A stretch of 64,000 bases of DNA from Pseudomonas frederiksbergensis. GTDB taxonomy: Bacteria > Pseudomonadota > Gammaproteobacteria > Pseudomonadales > Pseudomonadaceae. Both the position numbers and the translations under genes were made by a program. Below the pieces are notes generated by a model. It did no database searches. It was not told the origin of the DNA and was given only the letters and a program-made list of their open reading frames with translations. The DNA is taken from the NCBI RefSeq assembly GCF_001952935.1, contig NZ_CP018319.1, positions 3,430,001-3,494,000 on the forward strand. The letters are read 5' to 3'. This document shows positions 1-11,853 of this stretch, in pieces. The first letter of the stretch is position 1; each line of letters begins with the position of its first letter.

Positions 1-2663
<2,663 letters not shown>

Positions 2664-2833
2664 TATAACACCCAAGCAATTTGCTGACCCTTCTTTATAA
2701 ATGAAAAGGGGCACCAGATTGCGGTGTGTGAAGACGATACAAAGTCGAAAATTCGAAACGAAACACACAAATCTATTACATACCCATTCGCTGGAGCGTG
2801 AACCGTAAGGTAAACGACCTGGCTACCGAATTT

Positions 2834-2949
2834 CTTGACGACCATAGAGCATTGGAACCACCTGATCCCATCCCGAACTCAGCAGTGAAACGATGCATCG
2901 CCGATGGTAGTGTGGGGTTTCCCCATGTGAGAGTAGGTCATCGTCAAGA
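2834..2949 (+). rRNA. rrf: 5S ribosomal RNA
   Basis: A full-length 5S rRNA of about 116 nt, closely matching the Pseudomonas pattern (CATAGAGC..., CCTGATCCCATCCCGAACTC, GGTAGTGTGGGG). The ends pair with each other (TCTTGACGA with TCGTCAAGA). It lies about 170 nt after 23S in the usual rrn order, with no tRNA between them. Confidence 0.96.
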
Positions 2950-2960
2950 TTAAATTCCGA

Positions 2961-2998
2961 AACCCCTATCTGCGTATGCAGGTAGGGGTTTTGTTTTT
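2961..2998 (+). terminator. rrn operon terminator
   Basis: A GC-rich hairpin (AACCCCTATCTGC, loop GTAT, GCAGGTAGGGGTT) followed by TTGTTTTTGT lies 12 nt after 5S rRNA. It is a classic intrinsic terminator ending the rrn operon. Confidence 0.9.
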
Positions 2999-3098
2999 GT
3001 CCGCGGGAAAGTGCCTTTCAGTTAAAGCACAAATTTGCACAGTTATTTTCGATCCATGACACTAGAATAGGTCCAACTTTTTCGGAGCCAGAGCCTTT

Positions 3099-3758
3099 AT
3101 GCCAGAACCGGTTGACGCCCCAGGGCTGTCAGAATTACCGCTGGACGACTTGGTAGCGTGTCATGAGTGCGATTTGTTGATGCGCAAGCCCGAACTCGCC
3201 CATGGCGAGAAAGCCCTCTGTCCGCGCTGCGGCTACGAGCTCTACGCCCATCGGCATAACGTCGTACAGCGCAGTCTCGCGTTGGTTCTCGCCGCTCTGT
3301 TGTTGTACATCCCGGCGAACTTTTTACCCATCATGGAGCTCCATCTACTCGGGCAGTCATCGCACGACACCGTCTGGAGCGGCGTTGTTGGCCTTTTCGA
3401 TACCGGAATGCAGGGCGTTGCAGTCGTGGTGTTTCTCTGCAGCATGGGAATCCCGCTGCTCAAGTTACTTTGCCAACTGGTTGTACTGCTGAGTATTCGT
3501 TTTGATATCGGACGCAGTTACGGCCTGTTGCTCTACCGCATTTATCACCACTTACGCGATTGGGGGATGCTCGAGGTCTACCTCATGGGCGTACTGGTGG
3601 CGATCGTCAAATTGGCAGATATGGCAGCAATTACCGTCGGGTTTGGCCTGGTGTGCTTCATCGGTTTGTTGTTGGTTCAGGTCTGGTTGGAGGTTGTGAT
3701 GTCGCCCCATCAGATCTGGCAGGCTTTATCAGGAGAGGATGCCCATGCGGGCGATTGA
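3099..3758 (+). CDS. pqiA: PqiA/LetA-type membrane protein, first half-size copy
   Basis: A 219-residue inner-membrane protein of the paraquat-inducible protein A family. The N-terminus carries a zinc-ribbon-like pair of CxxC motifs (Cys21/Cys24 and Cys41/Cys44), followed by about four hydrophobic segments including the family motif LYIPANFLPIM. E. coli PqiA and LetA are about twice this length and contain two such modules; here each module is a separate gene. It overlaps the second copy by 14 nt and sits in an operon with the MCE protein. By family knowledge, these proteins pair with MCE proteins to move lipids between inner and outer membranes; the role here is inferred. Confidence 0.88.
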   Translation: MPEPVDAPGLSELPLDDLVACHECDLLMRKPELAHGEKALCPRCGYELYAHRHNVVQRSLALVLAALLLYIPANFLPIMELHLLGQSSHDTVWSGVVGLFDTGMQGVAVVVFLCSMGIPLLKLLCQLVVLLSIRFDIGRSYGLLLYRIYHHLRDWGMLEVYLMGVLVAIVKLADMAAITVGFGLVCFIGLLLVQVWLEVVMSPHQIWQALSGEDAHAGD

Positions 3759-4368
3759 TGCAGGCATTCTGATTTGCGTCGAATGCCATGAATTGAACAA
3801 GCAGGAAGCCGATACCGACGAGCAGGTCTGCACCCGTTGTGGTGCGCTGGTTCACGCCCGTCGTCCGAACAGTGTGATGCGTACCTGGGCGCTGCTGGTG
3901 ACCGCTGCGGTTCTCTACATCCCGGCCAACGTGTTGCCGATCATGACCGTCAGTTCACTGGGGCAGGGCGATCCCAGCACGATCATGTCCGGTGTGATCC
4001 AGCTCGTTCAGCACGGCATGATTCCCATCGCCGCCGTGGTTTTTATCGCCAGTATTCTGGTGCCAACGTTCAAATTGGTGGGCATCGCACTGCTGCTGTT
4101 TTCCGTGCAGCGCCGCCAACCCCTGTCGGCTCGCCAACGTATTTGGATGTACCGCTTTATTGAGTTCATTGGCCGCTGGTCGATGCTCGATATCTTTGTG
4201 ATCGCCATCCTGGTGGCGGTTGTGAATTTCGGACGGCTTGCCAGCATCGAAGCCAATCTTGGCGCCATCGCTTTCGCCAGTGTGGTGATTCTGACGATGC
4301 TTGCCGCAGTAACTTTTGATCCCCGACTGATTTGGGATAACACGGAGTCGGACGACGACCATGACTGA
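3745..4368 (+). CDS. pqiA: PqiA/LetA-type membrane protein, second half-size copy
   Basis: A 207-residue homologue of the preceding protein, with its own CxxC pairs (Cys11/Cys14 and Cys29/Cys32) and the same LYIPANVLPIM membrane motif. I chose ATG 3745 because AGGAG at 3731-3735 then has normal spacing; an in-frame ATG at 3739 is too close to it. The stop overlaps the start of the MCE gene by 8 nt, so the three genes are probably translationally coupled. Two tandem half-size PqiA genes together equal one full-length LetA/PqiA. Confidence 0.88.
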   Translation: MRAIDAGILICVECHELNKQEADTDEQVCTRCGALVHARRPNSVMRTWALLVTAAVLYIPANVLPIMTVSSLGQGDPSTIMSGVIQLVQHGMIPIAAVVFIASILVPTFKLVGIALLLFSVQRRQPLSARQRIWMYRFIEFIGRWSMLDIFVIAILVAVVNFGRLASIEANLGAIAFASVVILTMLAAVTFDPRLIWDNTESDDDHD

Positions 4369-6664
4369 TTTGCCTACAGCAAAAACCCGACCGGCCTCGA
4401 ACTGGTCAGCTATTTGGGTGTTGCCCCTTATTGCACTGATCATCGGCGGCTGGCTTGGCTGGCGAGCCTACAACGAGACTGGCATCGAGATTCAGGTGCG
4501 ATTCGAAAGCGGTGAAGGCATTCAGGCCAACAAGACCGAGGTCGTCTACAAAGGTATGTCGGTCGGGAAGGTAAAGACCCTCAAACTCGATGACGAAGGC
4601 AGCTCCAAAGGCGTAATCGCTACCGTCGAGATGAACAAGGACGTGGAGCCATACTTGCGGACCAGCACCCGTTTCTGGCTGATCAAGCCGAGTGTGACGC
4701 TGGCCGGCATCACTGGCCTGGAGACACTGGTCTCGGGGAACTACGTGGCGATCAGTCCGGGCGAAGGTGAGCCGACCCGCAAGTTCAAAGCCCTGGCTGA
4801 AGAACCACCACTGTCGGACGCCCAGCCCGGTCTCCACTTGACCATCAAGGCTGATCGTCTCGGTTCACTCAATCGCGGTAGCCCGGTGTTTTACAAGCAG
4901 ATCAAGGTCGGCCAGATCAAAAGTTATCTGCTGTCCGAAGACCAGAGCACCGTCGAACTCAAGGTTTTCATCGAGCCCACCTACGCCAAACTGGTGCGCA
5001 AACACACGCGTTTCTGGAATGCCAGCGGCATCAGCATCGACGCCAACCTGTCGGGTGTGAAAGTGCGCAGCGAGTCCCTGGCCAGCATCGTTGCCGGCGG
5101 TATCGCGTTTGCCACGCCGGAGAACCGCAAGGACAGCCCGCCCACCGACCCGAGCCTGCCGTTTCGTCTCTACGAAGATTTCGATGCGGCGGCGGCCGGT
5201 ATTCGGGTCAAGGTCAAACTCAGCGACTTCGAAGGCATGCAGGCGGGTCGCACACCGGTAATGTACAAAGGCATCCAGGTCGGCAATCTGAAAGCGCTCA
5301 AGGTCGATCCTGATCTATCCAGTGCCACCGCCGAATTGACCCTCGATCCTCTGGCCGAAGATTACCTGGTCGAAGGCACCCAGTTCTGGGTGGTCAAACC
5401 GTCGATTTCGCTTGCCGGTATCACCGGTCTCGAAGCGTTGGTCAAAGGTAATTACATTGCCGTGCGTCCCGGGGACAAAGGCGCCGCACCGCAGCGCGAG
5501 TTTGTCGCACGGCCGAAGGCACCCCCGCTCGACTTGCGTGCGCCAGGATTACACCTGGTGCTGTTCACCGAAAACCTCGGCTCGCTGGAAGTCGGCAGCC
5601 CGATTCTCTACAAGCAGGTCAAGGTCGGTTCGGTCCAGAGTTATCAGTTTTCCCGCACCAAAAAACAGTTGGTGATCGGTGTTCACATCGAGAAGGAATA
5701 CGAAGGGCTGGTCAACGCCTCGACACGGTTCTGGAATGCCAGCGGCATCACGCTCACCGGCGGGTTGACCGGTGGAATCCAGGTCAAAAGTGAGTCGCTG
5801 CAAAGCCTGATGGCTGGCGGCATTGCCTTTGAAACCCCGGAAGCCAAGGCGCCGTTGCAGAAGCGGATTCCACGTTTCCGTTTGTTCACCAGTCATGATG
5901 AGGCGACGCAAAAAGGCGCCGTGGTGACGATCAGGGTTGATCGCGCCGATGGCCTGCACAGCGGCACACCGATTCGCTTCAAAGGCCTGGATGTTGGCAA
6001 GATTGAAGACGTCGACCTCAGCGATGACCTTCAGTCGGTGCTGCTGACTGCACGAATCACCGAAGTGCCGGAGCGTATCGCCCGGGTCGGCAGTCAGTTC
6101 TGGGTCGTCAAACCTGAACTGGGTCTGATCAAGACATCCAACCTGGAAACGCTGGTCACTGGCCAATACATCGAAGTGGAACCGGCCGCGAAAAACCTCG
6201 GTCCGCAGAAGAACTTCGTGGCCCTGAGCAATCCACCGGAAACCGCTAAACAGGAAGCCGGTTTGAGTCTGGTGTTGAGCGCTGCTCGCCGTGGTTCGCT
6301 GAAAACAGGTGTGCCGGTCACTTATCGCGAAATCACCGTGGGCAAGGTGACAGGCTATGAACTCGGCCAGACGGCGGACCGTGTGTTGGTGCACATTCTG
6401 ATCGAGCCGAAGTACGCGCCGCTGGTGCGCAGCGGTACGCGTTTCTGGAACTCCAGTGGTTTTGGTTTTGATTACGGCTTGTTCAAAGGTGCGACGATGC
6501 GTACCGAATCGCTGGAGACCCTGATTCAGGGCGGCATCGCTTTCGCCACACCGGACGGCGAGCGCATGGGCAGCCCGGCGCGACCTGAGCAAACGTTCCC
6601 GCTGTTCGATAAGTTCGAAGACGAATGGCTGACCTGGGCGCCGAAGATTTCAATCGGTAAGTAA
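4361..6664 (+). CDS. pqiB: PqiB/LetB-like MCE-domain lipid transport protein (six MCE repeats)
   Basis: A 767-residue protein with a short cytoplasmic N-terminus, one membrane anchor (residues ~18-38) and a periplasmic part of six MCE (MlaD-type) repeats. Each repeat is visible as G-x-P/T-V-x-Y/F-K/R-x-x-x-V-G-x-[VIL], for example YKGMSVGKV, YKQIKVGQI, YKGIQVGNL, YKQVKVGSV, FKGLDVGKI and YREITVGKV. E. coli PqiB has three MCE domains and LetB seven, so this one is intermediate and nearer LetB. By family knowledge, MCE rings stack into a tunnel or needle spanning the periplasm for lipid transport. It is the last gene of the operon with the two PqiA-type genes. Confidence 0.9.
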   Translation: MTDLPTAKTRPASNWSAIWVLPLIALIIGGWLGWRAYNETGIEIQVRFESGEGIQANKTEVVYKGMSVGKVKTLKLDDEGSSKGVIATVEMNKDVEPYLRTSTRFWLIKPSVTLAGITGLETLVSGNYVAISPGEGEPTRKFKALAEEPPLSDAQPGLHLTIKADRLGSLNRGSPVFYKQIKVGQIKSYLLSEDQSTVELKVFIEPTYAKLVRKHTRFWNASGISIDANLSGVKVRSESLASIVAGGIAFATPENRKDSPPTDPSLPFRLYEDFDAAAAGIRVKVKLSDFEGMQAGRTPVMYKGIQVGNLKALKVDPDLSSATAELTLDPLAEDYLVEGTQFWVVKPSISLAGITGLEALVKGNYIAVRPGDKGAAPQREFVARPKAPPLDLRAPGLHLVLFTENLGSLEVGSPILYKQVKVGSVQSYQFSRTKKQLVIGVHIEKEYEGLVNASTRFWNASGITLTGGLTGGIQVKSESLQSLMAGGIAFETPEAKAPLQKRIPRFRLFTSHDEATQKGAVVTIRVDRADGLHSGTPIRFKGLDVGKIEDVDLSDDLQSVLLTARITEVPERIARVGSQFWVVKPELGLIKTSNLETLVTGQYIEVEPAAKNLGPQKNFVALSNPPETAKQEAGLSLVLSAARRGSLKTGVPVTYREITVGKVTGYELGQTADRVLVHILIEPKYAPLVRSGTRFWNSSGFGFDYGLFKGATMRTESLETLIQGGIAFATPDGERMGSPARPEQTFPLFDKFEDEWLTWAPKISIGK

Positions 6665-6688
6665 TCTATCGGCGTCTGCGCTGCCGCC

Positions 6689-6781
6689 TTCGCGAGCAAG
6701 CCCGCTCCCACAATGGATCGGTGACATACACAAAATCTGTAAATGACACTGATCCATTGTGGGAGCGGGCTTGCTCGCGAA
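6689..6781. repeat. Paired Pseudomonas REP sequences in inverted orientation
   Basis: Two 31-nt REP-type sequences, 6689-6719 (starts TTCGCGAGCAAGCCCGCTCC) and 6751-6781 (its exact reverse complement), are separated by a 31-nt spacer. They carry the widespread Pseudomonas motif GTGGGAGCGGGCTTGCTCGC. The pair lies between convergent genes and could form a large hairpin. Confidence 0.92.
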
Positions 6782-6824
6782 GAGGCCCTCAAGTTCACTC
6801 AGCTTCAAGAATGTACCCACAAGT

Positions 6825-6859
6825 AAAAAGGCCGCGATCCATTGGATCGCGGCCTTTTT
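6825..6859. terminator. Bidirectional terminator between pqiB and mksB
   Basis: A perfect hairpin with stem AAAAAGGCCGCGATCC, loop ATT and stem GGATCGCGGCCTTTTT. The flanking A and T runs make it functional on both strands, which fits the convergent arrangement of pqiB (+) and mksB (-). Confidence 0.92.
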
Positions 6860-6880
6860 AATGCCTTCGATTAATGCAAA

Positions 6881-9721
6881 TCAGACGGCATCCAGCTCCG
6901 GCTCATCCGCTTCAACATTAACGGCAGCCTTCACCTCATCGTGACGACGGATGTACTTCCAGTCCGCCTCGTCGATGTAGATCCCGTTCGGCCCGCTGCC
7001 ACCTTCCAGGTCGATGGCGACACTGGCGCAGACCTGCGGCTTCACACTCGCCAGGATCGGCACGAAACCCAGTTGCAGACTGGTTTCCAGCAGCGCTGCC
7101 TGGTTCTTCTCGTCGATGTCCGCTGCCTCGTCGAGGTAGTACGGCAGGCGCACGCGACCGGCCTGGTCGCGGTCCATCAAGTGCAGCAACAAGTACATGT
7201 TGGTCAGCGCCTTGATGGTCATGGTGGTGCCGTTGGACGCCGCGCCGTCGATGTCGGTGTGAATCACCGGCTGACCGTTGACCTTGGTGATCTCGAACGC
7301 CAGCTCGAACAGGTCCTTGAGGCCGAGCTGATTGTGGTTAGCCGCCACCAGACGCGCCAGGTATTCCTTGGCCTCTTCGTTCTTGTTGTCCTGATCGGCG
7401 CTTTGGCTCAGGTCGAAGACCGAAAGGGTTTCACCTTCTTCGTACTGGCCGGCGCTGTGGATGATCTGGTCGATGTGCTTGAGCGCTTCCTTGTTCGGCG
7501 CCAGCACGATGCGGAAGCTCTGCAGGTTCGAGACCTGACGCTTGTTGATCTCGCGGTTGAACAGCGCCAGTTGATGCTCAAGGCTGTCGTAGTCGCTACG
7601 GATGTTGCGCAGGGTCCGGGCGATATCGGTAACGGCCGCGCGACGGGCCTTGCCAAGGGTCAGGGCTTCGTCGGTACGGTGTGCGTAAGCGTTGATCAGC
7701 AGTTGCAGGCGGCGCTCCATGTCGTCTTCGCTGTCGAACTTGGCCACACCCTTGAGACGGACCTGAGCGTACAGCGCCTCGATCTGACCATCGCTGCGCT
7801 GCAAACCCTGCCAGCTGTCCTGATAGTCGTTGAGCAGCGGCAGCAGGTTGTCCATGGAATCGTCGATCGGGTCCATGAACGGCGTACCGAACGGCAGGTC
7901 CGCGGGCAACAGCTGACGGCGACGCAGGGCATCGTCGAGGGTGCGTTGCTTGGCCTCCATGTCGCCGATCTGCCGGCCGACCAATTGCAGCTTGGCCGAC
8001 AGTTGCTGGACGCGTTCGGTGAAGGCGTCGCTGGAGCGTTTCAATTCCTCCTGAGCGGCTTCCATCTGTGCCAATTGCTCAAGCTTGTCGCCTTCCTCGG
8101 CGCTCAGGGTTTGCGCCCGGCGGAAGTCTTCCAGGGCTTTCTGCGCATCCAGCACTTGCTGGTACAGCGCTTCGGTCTGGGTTTTGCTCGCGGCGCGGTC
8201 GGCGGCCACCGCAGCTTGAGTTTTCAGTTGCTTGAGTTCTTTGTCCAGGCGCTCTTTCTGATCGCGTAACGCCGCGCGGTCAGCCAAGGCTTGCAGCGCC
8301 GGCGGCTCGATGTGCGAGATGTCGATGGACAGGCCCGGTACTTCGAAGCGCTCGCCTTTGAAGCCATCGAGAATCAGCTCCATGGATTTGACCCACTGAC
8401 CATCCTCATCCAGCGTAATGCCGTGCTCACCCAGCGGCAGGCTGAACAGTGCGCTGTTGAACAAACGCATCAGGCGCTCGACATCCTGTTGCGAGAACTC
8501 CTCGCGCAGACGGGCGTAGCTGTTGTTGTCGGCGTGATCGAGTTGCTGCTTGACCGACTTCAGGCGTTTTTCCAGATCCCGCAGACGCTCTTCCAAATCT
8601 TCGGCGCTGAACTGTCGCGACTGCGCCAGCGCACCGGCGAGTTCATCGTGCGCGTCCTTGGCCGCGAGCAGTTGCTGCTCCAGGACTTTGACGTCATCGA
8701 CCAGCGCGAAGCGATGCTTGAGCACCGACAATTCGCCGAGCCAGCGCTGGATGCCGGTGATTTCCCGCTCCAGGCGCATCAGCTCTTGAGTGCCGCCGCG
8801 CTGATCGTTTTGCAGCGCGTCCTGCTCGTTGCGGTAGTGTTCGGCCTGAATCGTCAGTTCTTCCTTGCGCGCACTGGCGTAATCCGACCAGGTGCCGAGC
8901 AGGGAATCGAGCAGCGGCGAGATCCGGTGCAGTTTGCCGCGCAGGATATTGCGCTGGGTCACGCCTGCTGCAAGGGCTTCGACCAACGGGCCGGCAGTGA
9001 CCAGCGAGTTGTAGTCCTGCTCCATGCGTCGTACATCGCGGAACGCTTCTTCGCACGCGGCGATGTAGTCGACGCTGCCGGAACGCAGGCTGTGTTCGAA
9101 CGCATCGAGAAACAGCTGCTTGAGCTTGGCCGCGGTGATTTCGCGCATGTGCAGCAGGTTGATGAACAGTGCGCGGAACGTCTTCAGGCTCTGCTCGCTG
9201 GTGGAGCGCAGCGGGATCAGCGTCAGGTCCAACGGGATCGAGGTGTGACCGCCGACCAGCAAGCGACGCAGTTCATCCGGCTTGAGCTCGTAGGCTTTCA
9301 GGCCTTCGCGCTCAAGGTTGGTGAACAATTCTTTCTGACGCAGGCAGGTGTCGTTTTTCTGGTAATGGGCCAGATCCAGTTTGCCGGCGTAGGCAAAGAA
9401 CTGGTGACCGAAACCACCGCCCGGGCCGCGCCCGACCACACCGATCACATGTGGGCCGTGGGGCAGCGAGACTTCGACCAGGATGTAACTGGTGTCCGAG
9501 GCGAAGTAGAAACGCCGGGATTGTTCCAGGCTGTACTTGCCGAAACTCATGTCCGACATGCGCGCCAGGATCGGGAACTGCAAGGCGTTGATCGAGGCGG
9601 ATTTACCGAGGTTGTTCGCGCCGTAAACCGACAACGGTTCTTCCAGCGGGAACAGGCCGAGGCTGTAACCGGCGGTGTTCAAAAGGGCAAAGCGGCGAAT
9701 GCCGTAGCGTTCCTTGCTCAT
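6881..9721 (-). CDS. mksB: MksB, SMC-like ATPase of the MksBEF condensin
   Basis: A 946-residue SMC-family protein. The Walker A motif GANNLGKS is at residues 34-41, long coiled-coil stretches rich in Glu, Gln, Leu and Lys follow, and a C-terminal Walker B region (YYLDEAADID) lies near residue 860. Length and order match pseudomonad MksB. With the kleisin MksF and MksE it forms a condensin that compacts and segregates the chromosome. It is the last gene of mksF-mksE-mksB and overlaps mksE by 4 nt. No mksG (TOPRIM nuclease subunit of the plasmid-restricting version) follows; pqiB lies convergently downstream. Confidence 0.92.
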   Translation of the reverse strand: MSKERYGIRRFALLNTAGYSLGLFPLEEPLSVYGANNLGKSASINALQFPILARMSDMSFGKYSLEQSRRFYFASDTSYILVEVSLPHGPHVIGVVGRGPGGGFGHQFFAYAGKLDLAHYQKNDTCLRQKELFTNLEREGLKAYELKPDELRRLLVGGHTSIPLDLTLIPLRSTSEQSLKTFRALFINLLHMREITAAKLKQLFLDAFEHSLRSGSVDYIAACEEAFRDVRRMEQDYNSLVTAGPLVEALAAGVTQRNILRGKLHRISPLLDSLLGTWSDYASARKEELTIQAEHYRNEQDALQNDQRGGTQELMRLEREITGIQRWLGELSVLKHRFALVDDVKVLEQQLLAAKDAHDELAGALAQSRQFSAEDLEERLRDLEKRLKSVKQQLDHADNNSYARLREEFSQQDVERLMRLFNSALFSLPLGEHGITLDEDGQWVKSMELILDGFKGERFEVPGLSIDISHIEPPALQALADRAALRDQKERLDKELKQLKTQAAVAADRAASKTQTEALYQQVLDAQKALEDFRRAQTLSAEEGDKLEQLAQMEAAQEELKRSSDAFTERVQQLSAKLQLVGRQIGDMEAKQRTLDDALRRRQLLPADLPFGTPFMDPIDDSMDNLLPLLNDYQDSWQGLQRSDGQIEALYAQVRLKGVAKFDSEDDMERRLQLLINAYAHRTDEALTLGKARRAAVTDIARTLRNIRSDYDSLEHQLALFNREINKRQVSNLQSFRIVLAPNKEALKHIDQIIHSAGQYEEGETLSVFDLSQSADQDNKNEEAKEYLARLVAANHNQLGLKDLFELAFEITKVNGQPVIHTDIDGAASNGTTMTIKALTNMYLLLHLMDRDQAGRVRLPYYLDEAADIDEKNQAALLETSLQLGFVPILASVKPQVCASVAIDLEGGSGPNGIYIDEADWKYIRRHDEVKAAVNVEADEPELDAV

Positions 9722-10419
9722 GCGTCGGTCTCCTGTTCTTCGGCAATGGCGCGGGCCATGGCGTCTTCTTCGCTTTCTTCTTCGAAGTCACTCAAGTCGA
9801 GCGGATCATCGGTTTGCAGCAGCTTTTCGTCACTGTCGTCGTCGATCAGAACCGGCACCGGCAGAGGCAACACGCTGTGCAGGCTGGCCGCCAGATCACG
9901 GTCCTGCTGGACCGACAGGCAGACATCGAGGAAACGGTGCATCGGCGGCAGGAAACGGTAGATGCCGTTTTCTTCACCGGCAAAACCGAGCTGAGTCATG
10001 CGGCGCATGATTTTTTCTTCGAGTTCTTCGACGGTCTGCACTTCGGCCTGGATAAACAGGTCGCGGTATTTCTCCAGCAGCGATGGCAATTCATCGCGGC
10101 CGAGGCTGCCACCGTCGAGCACGGCGACCGGGTCGCGGCCCTGATCGGCCAGATGCTCGACGAGGATGAAGGTGAACAGCGCCAGACGTTGCGCGGTCTT
10201 GTTCACCGCTGCCGCCGCGAGGTCCGGGACGAAGTAGTAGAAACCACGGGTGTCGCAGACCAGTTCAAAGCCCAATGCCTTGAACAGCGTGCGGTACTGG
10301 TCCTGGAAGTTCGACAGTTGTGCGTAGAGCTCCGGGTCGCGGCGGCTGACGTGGTAGCCCTTGAACAGCTCGCGAAAGATCGGCGCCAGCTGGGACAGTT
10401 CGTTTAGATCAAGATGCAT
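9718..10419 (-). CDS. mksE: MksE, condensin accessory subunit
   Basis: A 233-residue protein between the kleisin and SMC genes of the Mks operon, overlapping mksB by 4 nt and mksF by 11 nt. It has the winged-helix character expected of MukE/MksE/KITE proteins in its first ~170 residues (for example the segment beginning DPELYAQLSNFQDQYRTLFK). A very acidic C-terminal tail rich in Asp and Glu follows. MksE bridges MksF and the MksB heads. The call rests mainly on operon position, size and resemblance to pseudomonad MksE. Confidence 0.9.
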   Translation of the reverse strand: MHLDLNELSQLAPIFRELFKGYHVSRRDPELYAQLSNFQDQYRTLFKALGFELVCDTRGFYYFVPDLAAAAVNKTAQRLALFTFILVEHLADQGRDPVAVLDGGSLGRDELPSLLEKYRDLFIQAEVQTVEELEEKIMRRMTQLGFAGEENGIYRFLPPMHRFLDVCLSVQQDRDLAASLHSVLPLPVPVLIDDDSDEKLLQTDDPLDLSDFEEESEEDAMARAIAEEQETDA

Positions 10420-11686
10420 GTGGGGTGCTCGCAGAATCCTCGGCGGCGGTGTCGCGGGCCGAGAGCAGGGCGAAGGAGCGCAGGCTGACCTGATGCTCGT
10501 GAGTGTGGTAATCGCGGCGTTCCAGACGCTCGCGGGTGAAGCGCTTCTCCCGCGACAGGCGCGAGAACCAGTAAAGCAATTCGTCGGTAGCGCCGTCCGG
10601 TTCCTGCTCCAGCAACCAGGTCATCAGGTCCGGCATCGGCAGGGCGTCTTCGCAGCGTTCGAGCATTTCCCGAACCGTACGTGGCGCGCGCGGCGCTTCG
10701 CCTTTCTGCGTTTTGTGGGCCTTGGGGAAGCGCGCCGGTTTCGGCTCGAAACGGGCCAAAGCGTAAACGTAGGCTTCGACCTGACTGGCGCTGCCGAGAA
10801 AGGTGCTTTGCGGGCGGGTGAACATCGGCATCGCCGCTTGTGGCACCGCATCGATGCCTTTGCGACGAATGGCCGACAAGGCCAACGCCGCGCCACGGGT
10901 CACGGCGTTGTGCCGACGGGCTTCTTCACGCAGCGGCAGCAATAGCTCGCGGGCATGACGCAACGTCAGCTGGGCGCTGGTCTGCATCTCGAGGATGCGC
11001 GCGTGAGTGCGCAGCAGCATGTCGTCATCGACCAGATGGCCGAGGCGCTGCTGCTCGGTGAGCATCTTCAGCAGCACGTTCTCGACCTTGCGCACGCCTT
11101 GTTCGAAGGCGCCGTCGGCGTTCACCAACTGAATCATCGGCTCGACGTATTCGTCCCAGGTCGCCAGTACTTCGGCGTAACGCTGGCGCAGGGGAATCTG
11201 CCGGTCGCTGGTCTTGGCGCGCTCGGCGACGGCCACCAGGGCCTGTTCGTCGTTGGCGAGTTTCTTCAATACGTCCCGTACGCGCATGTCGAGCAGGCGC
11301 AACTGGCGCGCCAGGTCGTGGCCGTCGCGGATGTCGAAGGCGTCCTGGATATAACCGGCCAGGCGTTCGAGGTGGCGCAAATAGGCTTCGATTTCCAGGC
11401 ACAGGCCCAGACGGTGCTCACGGCGCAGGTAGGCGAGGAAGTCGTGGATCTGCGCGTTGAGTTCAAAACGGTTCGGGCTTTTCGCCACGGGAACCAGAAT
11501 GTCGAGGCGGATCCACACGTCCAGCAGGCTGGTGATGTCCTGCGGCGTACTGTCCAGTTGCTGGGCGGCCAACTGTGAACGCAATTCGTTGAGGCTCAAG
11601 GTGCCTTGGTCGAAGTGCTCGCACAGTGGCTCCAGAAGTGCCCAGTGTTCAGCGAGGGCGCGCAAGACGCGCTTGGGTTCGATCAT
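10409..11686 (-). CDS. mksF: MksF, kleisin subunit of the MksBEF condensin
   Basis: A kleisin-type protein of about 425 residues, first gene of the mks operon. I prefer the start at ATG 11686 (MIEPKRVLRALAEHW...), which matches the usual beginning of pseudomonad homologues; the frame stays open 22 codons further upstream. The protein is largely helical, as expected of a MukF/MksF kleisin that links the two MksB heads and binds MksE. The operon starts divergently from holD. Confidence 0.88.
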   Translation of the reverse strand: MIEPKRVLRALAEHWALLEPLCEHFDQGTLSLNELRSQLAAQQLDSTPQDITSLLDVWIRLDILVPVAKSPNRFELNAQIHDFLAYLRREHRLGLCLEIEAYLRHLERLAGYIQDAFDIRDGHDLARQLRLLDMRVRDVLKKLANDEQALVAVAERAKTSDRQIPLRQRYAEVLATWDEYVEPMIQLVNADGAFEQGVRKVENVLLKMLTEQQRLGHLVDDDMLLRTHARILEMQTSAQLTLRHARELLLPLREEARRHNAVTRGAALALSAIRRKGIDAVPQAAMPMFTRPQSTFLGSASQVEAYVYALARFEPKPARFPKAHKTQKGEAPRAPRTVREMLERCEDALPMPDLMTWLLEQEPDGATDELLYWFSRLSREKRFTRERLERRDYHTHEHQVSLRSFALLSARDTAAEDSASTPHAS

Positions 11687-11832
11687 CGGAATGGCCGGCT
11701 GGTTGGCGATTAAAAGTCGCGATTGTACTGCATCACGCCCGTTGCGATTCACTCTCGGGACGGACAGTTGGCTTTCTATCGATCAAGCGTGGGCGATCTT
11801 GAGCGAAGGGCGGTAGAATCACCGCACTTTAG

Positions 11833-11841
11833 TTATCCACA
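11833..11841 (+). promoter_or_regulatory. Consensus DnaA box upstream of holD
   Basis: TTATCCACA is a perfect match to the high-affinity DnaA box. It lies 12 nt before the holD start, within the leader or promoter region between divergent mksF and holD. Binding is inferred from sequence only. Confidence 0.5.
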
Positions 11842-11853
11842 AGTGGCCGACCT

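Noticed and set aside
6941..8269. Long plus-strand open frames opposite mksB (442 and 556 codons)
   Set aside because: They are antisense to a conserved SMC gene, have biased composition (Val/Gln/Arg rich) typical of antisense frames in GC-rich DNA, and resemble no family.
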